Assembly: GCA_031310005.1 (NCBI GenBank)
Contig: CM062381.1
Location: forward strand, 62,001 to 126,000
From: Dactylellina haptotyla
Lineage: Eukaryota > Ascomycota > Orbiliomycetes > Orbiliales > Orbiliaceae
Length of the DNA stretch: 64,000 nucleotides
Reading direction: 5' to 3'
Part shown: piece after piece, positions 11,537 to 22,942 of the stretch
Layout of the letters: the number at the start of each line of letters is the position of its first letter
Position numbering within the stretch: the stretch's first letter is position 1
Position numbers and translations under genes: made by a program
Notes under the pieces: generated by a model
Databases searched by the model: none
Told to the model about the DNA's origin: nothing
What the model saw: the letters and a program-made list of their open reading frames with translations, nothing else

Positions 11537-11613
11537 GATTGGAACTCGCCAAACTTTGACTCTGCAAATAATTACTGTCCGACTCGACCTGAGCGGTTTA
11601 GCCAGTAGTTAAG

Positions 11614-14600
11614 ATGGCATCTACAACAATGGAGCCACTCGCAGTTGTTGGACTTGCTTTCAGATTCCCTTCCGGAGCCAATGATGTCGAAAAATTTTGG
11701 GAAATGATTGTGACAGGAGACACTGGGCTGAAAGACATCCCTCCTGATCGATTTAACCTAGAAGCCTTCCGAAATGCGGCCATCGAAAATGATTCCAAAG
11801 GCGATACAGTAAGCTTCTGACACCATTCTACACAAACTCAAGGCGAGCGGCAGTTTTATCAGGCTGACAGAAAATTATTCTAACAGACTACCGGTAAAGG
11901 TTACTTTGTGGATGGCGATATCGCTGCCTTTGACGCTCCTTTCTTTTCAATAACGGCGGAAGAAGCGATATCAATGGATCCCCAGCAAAGGATCCTACTC
12001 GAAACGCTTTACCATGGCATCGAAAATGGTAAGCAATTTGAAAATTTACATTCGTAGTCGCTTGTTAATCTTATATGTGATAGCCGGTATGGATTTTAAT
12101 ATGCTAAAAGGGAGCAATACTTCTGTTCATGTTGGGTGTTTATCACAAGATTATAAACTCGCTTATACACGTGACCCAGAATTTGAGCCGAAGTATATCG
12201 CAACTGGCACAGAGCTAAGCATATTAGCGAATCGTCTGAGCTGGTTCTTCGACTTGAAGGGACCAAGTATAGCAGTAGAGACTGCGTGTTCTAGTAGCCT
12301 AGTTGCTCTCGACTTGGCTAGCCAGTTACTCCGAAATGGCGAAACAAATATGGTATAGTGTGGCCAAATTTCTGTTCTAAGGTTTTACAATATCTGATTT
12401 TCAAATACGATACCAAGGCGGTTGTTGCAGGTGCCAGTTTAATACACATGCCAGATCCTTATATTTCTTTAGGGAGTATGGGGTTTCTTTCTCCGAATAG
12501 CAGATGTCATAGCTTTGACTCTCGGGCAAATGGGTATGCCCGTGCGGAGGGATTTGGCGTGGTATTAATTAAAAGGCTTTCAGATGCTATAGCAGATGGT
12601 AACACGATTCGATCTGTTATTCGAGCCACTGGTAGCAATTCCGATGGTTACACTCCTGGAATTACGCAACCGAGTGGAACAGCCCAGACTTTCTTAATTA
12701 AAGAAACATATAAAAGAGCAGGACTATCTATGGAGCCGACTCGCTATTGTGAGGCTCATGGAACGGGTACCCCTCTCGGAGACCCGATCGAAGCACATGC
12801 AATTGGGTCAGCTTTCCGCTCCGTCCGCAACTCACAGGACCCTCTGTATATGTGTGTTAACCGTTTTCACGAATCCCTGGTCATTGGACTTATGGATGAC
12901 TAATATATACTATAGAGGATCGGGAAAGGCCAACCATGGTCATATGGAGGCGGCTAGTGGGATTGCAGGATTGATTCGGACGATACTAATTCTTGAACGA
13001 GGAATTATACCACCAATTGCTGGCCTTGTCACCCTGAACCCTAACATAAAGTCTAGGATTTATAATCTCGAGGTAAAATTTCTTTTGATATCGGTCTATA
13101 TTTAACAGCTAACAATACGTAGTTCCCAAAGAAAGCAGTACCATGGCCGAGCGAAAAATTGCGCAGAGCATCGATCAATTCATTCGGAGTTGGTGGCACA
13201 AATGCTCATGTAATATTGGATGATGCTTATAACTTCCTTGCAGAGAATGGGCTTGAAGGAAGACATAATACCACCATTACACATCAAGTTAATGGCTGTG
13301 AGAGATCTGTCATTTCGACGAAAGCGAAGCTTAGCTACGAAACGGTAAACCCGTTCACACCCAATACTTCAATTTCCCATCCGTACCTCTTGACCTTATC
13401 AGCGGCTGACCGGGATGGAATTAAACGCATGGGAGAATCGTACGCCCAATATTTTGCAAAGGTGTCCGAGACCAACACCGATGAGAGAGTACTTCAACGG
13501 CTAGGATTGACACTCGAAAAGCATCGCCCAGCTTTATCATGGAGGTCTTATGCCGTTGTGAACTCAACACAAAAGCTTGCATGTCTTGGAGAGATAATAT
13601 CCGAGCCAAAACAATCATTCATCAACCCCAAAGTTGCCTTTATCTTCACAGGCCAAGGTGCCCAATGGGCCAGAATGGGTGTGGAACTACTGAAATATCC
13701 CGTATTTAATGACAGTATTGAATTGTCAGCGAAGTATCTTAGAAGCTTTGGATGTGCTTGGGATTTAAAAGGTGGGTGCAGCATTGAGAGATCGAAGTAT
13801 CGAGTTTAAAGATTTCGCTAAAATAATATACAGAGGAGCTATTATGTCAAGCTTCAGACTCTAGAATCAATGATCCAGATATCAGCCAACCAATCAGTAG
13901 CGCTGTCCAGATCGCTCTAGTAGATCTTCTAGAGAGAGTCAATATAAAACCTGCAATGGTTATTGGACATTCGTCTGGCGAAGTGACCGCTGCGTAAGTT
14001 TCCCCCGCATAAATTGTTGCAAACTGATATATTGATGTAGCTGTCACAGATACTGTAAAGGCGCTATCTCGCAGGAAAGTGCTATGAAAATTGCATATTT
14101 TAGAGGTATGGGTGGTGCAGCAGCTTCAAAAGACCTTATAATTCGCGGGACGATGCTCGCCGTAGGCCTCGGCGAAAAAGAATTACAACCCATCCTGGAA
14201 GAGCTTGCATTAATGGGACATAATGATATTCATATGGGGTGTATAAACAGTCCTAAAAATGTTACAATCGCTGGTAATATTGATCATATCGATGCTTTTA
14301 GCGATCTTATGGCGTCAAGATTCAAAGGCGTTTTTGCACGCAGGCTTAAGGTATCCTGTGCATATCACTCTCCCCATATGATAAACATTGCAGAAAAATA
14401 CCTTCAGTTAGTTGGGTCGCTCGATCAACGAACGGGGAATAGTGAGTCGATCCCTATGATATCTTACTTAACTGGAAAAGAAATTTCTAGTCGGCGACTG
14501 CAGAAAGTGGAATATTGGAAAGAAAACATGTATTCAACCGTTCACTTCGTCAAAAGCGTCAATCATGTGGATGAATCCGCAGGTCTCGCCAAAGGGCCGA

Positions 14601-17600
14601 AGAAAATTGACTTGAGCCACAGAAAGGGTGTCTTAATTACGAATTTCTTGGAAATTGGGCCTCATAGTGCTTTGAAAGCCCCTCTTCGGGAAATAGCGCA
14701 AAATTTTCGGTTTGCAAAAAATTTAGCATATGACTCAGTCCTTTTTCGAGGCTGTTCAGCGCTGGACTCATTTTTTGGAGCAGTGGGAAGCTTGCAATGC
14801 TCAGGCTTTAAAGTGGATATTTCCTATCTAAACAACGGCCATGAAGTCAAACCTCGCGCCCCATTACTAACACCACTACTCAATCTTCCAAGTTATCCAT
14901 TTAATCATTCTTGCACCTACTGGAAAGAAAGCTCTCGGATTAAAAGCGAAAGGTTTCGCTCACAAAAACCAAAAGAAATCCTAGGAACCCCTACGCCTAA
15001 CTGGCATCCTTATTCAGCTCAATGGAGACATTTTATAAGTCGTTCGAAAGTTGAATGGATCAATGATTATGCAGTAAGTTATTCAAGCAACTATCCTAGT
15101 GCAATAGCTAAAAGTGGTGTTAGATCAACAACAACATTTTATACCCTCCTGCCGGCTTGCTTTCCATGGCTATTGAGGCCATGGATCAATACGCACAAGT
15201 GGCTATTGGTATATTGCCAGCTGCGTTTTGCCTACGCGACATTAGATTCATCGACTTGTTAATCATACCCGATGGCGAGGAGCTGGAAACTCAGATTAAT
15301 TTACGTATTCTGGGAGAAGGCTTACCAAGCCTTGACGCCTGGTTTGAGTTTGAGATAGTAACAAACAAGCATGCTAATTGGCGACAAGTATGCAAAGGAT
15401 TAATCCGTGCGGAGAAGGAATTTCAAGGTAGCAAATCTTCCGATGGTGGCCACTACGGCGATGTTCAATCATCGATTGACCCCAAAGAATTCTACCGAAG
15501 TATTGGCGCAGTAGGGTACAATATCGGCCCAACGTTCCAAAGAATTCGTCACTCTGTCAAATATACCCAAGAAGGAATTAAAGCGATGGTAGAGATCTAC
15601 AGGAAACCGGAGGAGCCATATAGCTGGGCCGCACTGGATCCAACGCATGTTATCCATCCAATAACATTAGACGCTCTCTTCCAAGTTCATTTGGCCGAAA
15701 TACTTCGAATATCGTCAAAATTTATGCCATTGATGCTACCGTCTAAAATAGGAAGCTTATGGCTGTCGCGTGATGGTTTGAACCATCAAGGCTCCTCAAA
15801 CTTATTTGCTGCGAGTCAAGTTGAACATTACGGAAATGACACTAGCGAGAGCTCTATCTCAGTCATCGATTCTGACAATTTACGAAGATTAGAAGTGAGC
15901 AGATTGGAGATGTCATGCATCAAGAACGACTCAAGGTCCAAAACTGAGCATCACAATTGCTGGAAGATTGACTGGACAAAGGTTCCTTTCGCATCAGAAT
16001 TGACCAATGGATTCTCCGATCGGGCCTCAGAAGCTAATCTGATATTCATTGAAGTACATGTATTGGACCCAACTTCTGAGACCAAGGCAGTAGCCATGGC
16101 TTTACAAACAACGCTGCACCAACAAGGGCGCTTACGATGTGGGGTTATTAATTCTCAGAAACTTGCCAGGAATCATAATCACAAGGCCCCAGAACTTAAA
16201 ATAATACTGTGGGACTTGGAGCGGCATTCAATCTTAGATGATATAAGCGAAGAGCACTTTTTGATGCTACAAAATACTCTTGATAGCAACAACCACATAC
16301 TTTGGATCCGGACATCAGATCCATTATCAAATAGTTACTGTTCTCAACACTTGATAGATGGGTTATCTCGAGTGGTACGGCAAGAACACAACATGAAAAA
16401 CTTTGCTACGCTCACAATCGGGAGCAAGAAGCTAGACAGCCGCGTTAAAGCTATAACTAAGGTTTGCAACATGCTTCTTTCAGATACGGAAGATAGCCCA
16501 CAGACTTTCCGAGAAACAGTCGAAGGCGAAATTCAAGCATGTGTATTAAAGAGCATACCTACGCTAACTCAACGAGCGCAGCTTGCACAGAAAGATGCAA
16601 AGCCTCGGCCAGTCCTTATTCCATGGGATACCATTGTTCCCCTCAAAATATGCCCAAGCTTATTTGAAACCCCGGATAGTATCTATTTTATTGAAGATCT
16701 AGCATATTATAATCAACTTGAGGATAACGAGGTTGAAGTGGAAGTGAAAGCCATGGGCCTCAATTCCAAAGGCTGTTTAAACTCCTTAGGAACTATCAAC
16801 GAAAAAAGTATCGGTGTTGAAGTTGCAGGCATTGTTACCCGTATTGGTCACGATGCTGAAGGTCATGGCTTTTTACCAGGTGATTCTGTCTGTGGATTTT
16901 CACTTGATAGCTGCCGCATGTTTTCTCGAAACTCGGGGAAATACTTCTCTAAGATACCGGAATCTCTTACACTAATCGATGCGGCTTCTATAATTAGCCC
17001 ATTTGCTCTTGCTTTCCACGCGCTAAAATATATCGCTCAGATAACAGCAGATAAGACTGTCTTAATCCTTTGGGACGGAGGAACAACTTGCCAAGCTGCC
17101 ATCCAAGTGGCTCGGTGTCTGGGGGCATCCGTGTTGGTGTTGATTAACTCGGACGAGAAAAGCCATCATGATCGCGAATTGCTTACAACACAATATCGCA
17201 TTCTGCCTGCTCATATTGTCGATGGTAGAGAAGCCAGTGTTTTGAAAGATATCAAGCAATTAACAAACAACCAGGGCATTGACGTTGTTTTTGACTCGGT
17301 GTCTTGGGAGGTCCCATCGTACCTTTTGGATTCTCTCACACCCTTTGGCCACTACATAGAAGTTAACTCACATAACTGGGTTACCCGAATACCATTACAA
17401 AAAGGGCTTTCGTTTAGTACGGTGGATTTAAGTCAGATATTTATCAAACGGCCCGACTACATCAAGAAAATTGTCGACGAGATATTTGGGCTCTTTGAGA
17501 AGCACCGATTACGGAATGTACAACAAACTCGCAAATTCGGTATTGAAAACATCATAGAAGCCTTTCGTACCATAAAAGCGGGAAAAGAAAACCGTAGCAT

Positions 17601-18915
17601 AGTTATTGAAACTAAGGCTTCATGCGAGATCCCGGTATGTAAAATATTCCTGTCCTATTCTCCAAAAGATCTATATTCCTCATACAACTTTGATAAACTT
17701 ATAGTCTGTCTTGACGCCAAAGTCTGGGGCAACTTTTAAACCGAATGCGTCTTACGTGATCGCTGGAGGTCTTGGCGGTCTCGGACGCGATATTGCCCGG
17801 TGGATGGTATCCAAGGGTGCGAGGAGCCTTATTCTTCTATCACGATCAGGTTCAAAGTCAGATTCGGCGAAGGCATTTATCACTGAAATAGAGAGCATGG
17901 GTGCGAGTTGTGTTGCACCAGCATGCGATATCTCCAACCAACTATCGGTTGAAATGATATTGAAGACAATTTTAAAAACTCTGCCACCAATCAAAGGGTG
18001 TATCCAAGCCTCTATGGCTCTTCAAGTAAGTACTCTTAACAAGATTATATTTGAAATTATGTGAAGCTTACTGTTGTTCAGAATATTCGATTTCAGTCTA
18101 TGAGCTACTCTAAATGGACCGAGCCAGTCGCTTGCAAAGCATCTGGTAGTTGGAACCTACACTTGGCTTTACCAAAAGATTTAGATTTTTTTGTACTTCT
18201 TTCTTCCATACAAGGATTGATTGGTGGTAAAACCCAGAGCAACTATGCTGCAGGGAATACGTATATGGATGCTTTAGCAGTTCATCGCGTCTCGCAAGGA
18301 TTGAAAGCAGTATCTATATTACTTGGGCTAATGGAGACAGATGGGTATTTGGCGGAACATGAGGATGAGAAAAAGCTTATGCTCGCACAGAATACTTATG
18401 TTCCGGTCGATCGCTCAGTTTTCCACACCTTATTGGACTATTATTGCGATAGTAATTTACCACTATTGGCTTTGGAAGAGACGTGGGTGGCAATCGGTCT
18501 GAAACTATTAAATAGAGATCCTGAGCTCGACGCTCTTGGGACGGGTTGGGCTAGAAATCCTATGTTCCGAGAACTCCGCCTGCTCACCGATACAACCGGA
18601 ATATCGAAAACAAACAAGAACGATACCATATCGCGATTCGCATCAGTAAAATCCGATAGCGAAGCAGCCGAAATTGTTACAGAAGCCTTAGCGGCGAGGC
18701 TCGCCTCAATTATATCAGGCACACGTCCAGAGGATATTGATACAAGCAAGTCCGTTCAAGCGTATGGGGTCGACTCTCTACAGACAATGGATTTGCGAAC
18801 ATGGTTTTCAAGATCTTTTCGATCGGACTTACCTACATTTGAAATTCTAGGGGCTGATTCGATCATTTCCTTGGCTCAATCCGTGGTTGAGCGAAGCGAA
18901 CTTCGTCTAAAATGA
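11614..18915 (+). CDS. Highly reducing type I polyketide synthase
   Basis: Eleven exons join in frame to 2231 aa: 11614-11808, 11887-12028, 12084-12352, 12418-12851, 12916-13072, 13123-13771, 13834-13993, 14050-15073, 15124-17634, 17705-18025, 18082-18915. Domain order is KS, AT, DH, structural KR, ER, KR, ACP; there is no methyltransferase between DH and ER. KS keeps Cys181 (ETACSSS), His316 (EAHGTGT) and His356 (GKANHGHME). AT has Ser662 in GHSSGE. The DH first motif reads WINDYAINNN with Tyr1009 where the catalytic His belongs, while the second-half Asp1193 ([10 protein letters not shown]) is kept. The ER nucleotide loop is [11 protein letters not shown] (near 1657-1667), unlike the usual GGVGQ form. 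KR has GGLGGLG plus Lys1973, Ser1995/1996 and Tyr2009. ACP has Ser2186 in GVDSL. It is expected to build a polyketide from malonyl units in the cytosol. No release domain is present; an FSH hydrolase gene lies in the cluster. Confidence 0.93.
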
Positions 18916-21414
18916 TTTGGGCGGTCGATAGAATCCCAGTCAAGCATAATTATCTGAATCTATATCGCGAAATTTAACGAAATCTCAATTCTTTCTATTT
19001 AAGGGATAGTTTTCAACTTTAACTACACTGTTTTGACGCGAATTTACTGTATTTCTTTTGGTGGTTGTTCCTCCAAGATCGTTGTTAACAAAATCGGTCA
19101 GTTATCAGTTTTGTACGCAGCTGGCGATTTTGATACTGAATCACATGTTACTTTAACCATCTTGAAGCGGTTTTCTCAAATCCCGCTTCCGGGGTTTATT
19201 ACTCCCGTTTTAGTCTTCCGCAGTATTGTCATAAATTTGATTTTAAATGGTGGCTTATAACCTGCTTCGCCGTATTCTCGTTGTTGAATCCCAGTGCTAT
19301 GACTTATCGCTGAGGAGTTCGGGTGATAAGCACATGGTAAACCCAACGCGGAAATAAGGCAAGATACCCAACCGAAAAAGGTAAAAAGTATCACAACAAC
19401 CGCTCACCCCGAAGAACGCCGGTCAAAATCTTAGGCAACTATCCGACAAATCAAAGTAAACTTCTGTGTAAATATATAACATCTAACGACTTCTCTTGGA
19501 GATGAAATTGTAACCAAACTCAGCCCGATTTGCGTTCCTAAAGATCTATTTCCAAAATCTGAAAGTAGATATATCGTGGTGACCACACGATTCAGCTAGG
19601 TTGAAATGTCTGGGATTTCCTTCACTTTTGCCGATCTTTTCAAGGCAGACTTGCCTAAGTTTCGACGCCGGTACTGACTTTTCGGGTAAGCACACACTAT
19701 TATTCGGAGCACACTTCTTTTGACATTAATACCATATCCACGAGTGAATCGAGAGAACTTATCTGCACATTTATCAAGAAGTTTCGCGAATGTCGATACG
19801 AAATTTATCCAAATAGCATGTTTAGAACCTGCCTCCAATGCAAAGCTGAGCACCAACCGACATTTCTAAATGAAAAGCAGATGAAGCAACACCTTGACAC
19901 GCAGCTGCATATTATTGTAAGGATAAAGACCTCAGCCCGAAGACTAAATTTCAGGTATTTGGAATAGACGTCGCCAGCTTTCGAATTATATTGTCTGAAA
20001 TAATTGGGGGTGCGAGAGAATTAGCCAGGCAGGACGCAAACCGTCTCCTGTCCAAAGATAATAGGAATTTTCGCGAAACCTTGAGAGCGTTTTCGTCGCA
20101 GATTAATTGGTTTGTACGCATATTCGTCGCCCAATGACTGGCGCCTCGCAGAGAACACCAGAGGCAACGCTTGACGATAATGACATGCGATTAAATTAGA
20201 AAATCACAACGGAAAGAACTTGGAGAGTTAGACGTATCCTAACCTCCAAAGTCGGACAACCCATTCTGCTGGCCTTAGGTCTTATGCTAGGTCCCTGCCT
20301 TGACAGCGCCTGGATTCGGGGCGAGTTCTGGGTAATATTACGCGCCCTGGGTGGTGAGTTGCTAATTTCCGAGACAACCGTAAACCGCAAAAAAAACCTC
20401 GCCCTTCTGAGTAGATTTTCAAACTACATTCCGAATATTTCGGGGCCCTGATTTTGAAACGGCGGCGCAATCTTTGCATTGAAAATTCGCTGTAATTTCT
20501 TCACTCGAAAACACGCGAACAAAACTCTGGACTAAACTTCGAACGAGCAAATGAACAGGGATTTACTAAACATGAGAAACTTATTCGTCTTCGTAGTGTT
20601 CCAAGCTTGTAAATATAAAAGATGGGCAAAGGTGGTGCTAATAACCATCATCTAGCTCTACAATTAAGATCTCCACGGGCTGTGAGATATCGCGACCGAA
20701 TGAATTCGAGTTCTATAATGGTAGGACCTGTGCTTTATCATTCCCGTCCCACAGGTTGACACACCAATTCATGAGAGAGTTTTTGCCAATCGCCAAGCAT
20801 GCCTTTCCCATATCTCACAACTTACGTTTCATCTTTCTGCTCATTGTTATTGGCAAATTAGATACCAGAATATGTATTTCGGAACATAAGTGTGGTTCAG
20901 GCGCTCTCTAATCTATTTTCGAATAATTGCGGAATTGATACTTTGGGATGAATTTGCTTGAACGCCTGCTTCTTGAATAGTTGCCTGCGATTTTGGAACA
21001 ATAAAGTGCAAATAGTTCGCGGTAGTATTTGAACTCATCGTTTTCTGGGGGAACTACAAAAGTCTCAGGATTTTTTATTCGTCATTCCCGTAACCTTTGA
21101 TCACCAAATAACCAGATATTAACAATTCTCTTTAGGAATCTATGGGAAATACCAGATCGATATGGATCCTCACGTGCAACAATTCTGGTTTCAGTGCGAG
21201 GCGTGGGGGGCTCATACATCTATCACAACACATTTTTGCTCCCCTTACGAACATCTTCCAAGTTGTGCAGTTACTTCAAGATTAGGTCTTGTAATCGATA
21301 TCTTGTGCCATTAGTTTGTAAACAGGTAAAAAGAAAAGGGCATATATAGAACGTATACATTATAATGGATAATATATGTGATATTAGAGAGTTTAAAGCG
21401 GAAATATAAACCAA
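18916..21414. other. Intergenic, no gene seen
   Basis: About 2.5 kb between the PKS stop and the 3' end of the minus-strand regulator. Reading frames are short on both strands and show no family features. Confidence 0.55.
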
Positions 21415-22942
21415 TCAGACTGTATTTAGCGTAGTTTGCATTCTTCGAATTATCCGTAGAAGCTCGATTTCCTTTTTATCTATCGCATCAAGTGCCAGAT
21501 GAGGAACATCAATAATTGACGGAAAAGCTTGACTACTTGATCTTGAAGTTATAAGATTGTCCATAGTTACGTTGATCATTTGGAAGCGATTTAAGAAGTG
21601 ACCTATTATCTCAAGAAAACATGAGACTTTCAAGTTAAGAAGATGCGGCAGAGAAAAGATTCCGGTATGAGGGGTTCGGCCATAGTTATCAGTCGAGTTG
21701 CGCCGTCTTTGCCGAAACCACTCTTGAATCTGCAGCAATAAGCTTCGGTAGATCGTAAGAAGCCGTTCTCTACAGGATATTAGAACCAAAAGTGCCGTTG
21801 AATCGTTGAGGATTGAGTGATGCTGGCTATTTGATACTATCTCTGAGAAACTTGAGTTCAGGCGCTTTCTACCTTCACTAATATTGTCATCTGTTTCCGA
21901 GCTTCTCTCCGATAGCAAGCCGCTAGATAATGAGCAGATTTGGCGATAAATATCGAATAAATAATGAGAAAGTATAAAAGTTTGGTCCATATAATGAAAA
22001 TGATTGTCTAGTATATCCGCTGTTGATTTAATTCTTGACGGTTTCGTTTGATTGGCTTCGGTCAAGTCCTGTAGTGATTTCGATTGTGCACATAATGCCG
22101 CATTCAGCTCTAAAACTACCTTCATCCAATCAGGGGCTTTAGAGAGCTCCTGAGTAGTCTCGGGCTTTTTTGATGAATTTCGGTTGTTTGGCGACGGTTT
22201 AAGGATTCTATTTTTCTGCAATTCAAATGTCGCTTGCGTTCGATTGTAGAGACTCCCAGGACTCTCTATTTTACTTTTTTCATGGATAATACTTCTTAAG
22301 CTTAGAGGTGGAGATAATAATGACGATGAGTGTCCCTGTTCGGTGTTCTCTGTTGGTTCATGGGGGTTCTCTGTTGGAATTAAAAATTCTGCATCGAAGA
22401 TGCACTGACTAAAGTCATCGAAGTCAAGTTCTAGGTCGTAGCCAGCGTCTGAGTTTTCGAATGATAGATTCATTCCACTATCCTCATTATCAATCGGATC
22501 ACTCTCTTGTGAAGCGGCTATATCGTGCCTCAGCTCAGCGGCAATGGAAGCGCCACTTTCAAGGCTATATTCCACATGATCTGCGTTATCCATTTCATCA
22601 TCTGTCGAATCAGGCGAGGGCGAACCAAATATATCCTACGATGGTATTAGCTGCCAGTTTATATAGGGTAGACTAGATTCGAATTTATACAAAAGATGAG
22701 TCTGAGAGACTTCTCTGGAATTGAACCTCCGAGTTTCCTATTTTGGCAACGGACTTTTCTCCCTCTTTAGATGAGGAGTCTTGAATTGATTGACGTAGCC
22801 TTCTCGGCTTCGGGGTGATACTACATTCTAGTCCAGATTTGATACAGCGCATACATGGACTCGTAGCGTTCCTTCGCTTGCATGATAGTTTTTGCCGATG
22901 GCATTTATCACAAGCGCGACGGTTCTTCTGAATCGGAAACAT
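21415..22942 (-). CDS. Zn2Cys6 transcription factor, probable cluster regulator
   Basis: Two exons (22942-22691 and 22635-21415, minus strand) flank a 55-base intron and give 490 aa. The N-terminus has a fungal binuclear zinc cluster with spacing C-x2-C-x6-C-x6-C-x2-C-x6-C (starting ACDKCHRQKLSCKR at residues 10-23), followed by a basic linker (KPRRLR). The region encoded by exon 2 is acidic and Ser-rich (DIFGSPSPDSTDDEM, then LDFDDFSQCIF), then becomes helical with Leu-rich stretches. This arrangement, with no fungal-specific TF domain visible, is like aflR-type pathway regulators. It lies about 2.5 kb downstream of the PKS, tail to tail, so control of the surrounding biosynthetic genes is a strong inference. 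Its binding site was not identified. Confidence 0.88.

Larger units (their letters stand above)
7675..11613. other. Long intergenic region upstream of the PKS
   Basis: Nearly 4 kb with no convincing gene; reading frames are short and lack composition bias. It holds a purine-rich low-complexity tract (8561-8588), a perfect 14-bp palindrome (10902-10915) and the presumed PKS promoter. Confidence 0.6.
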
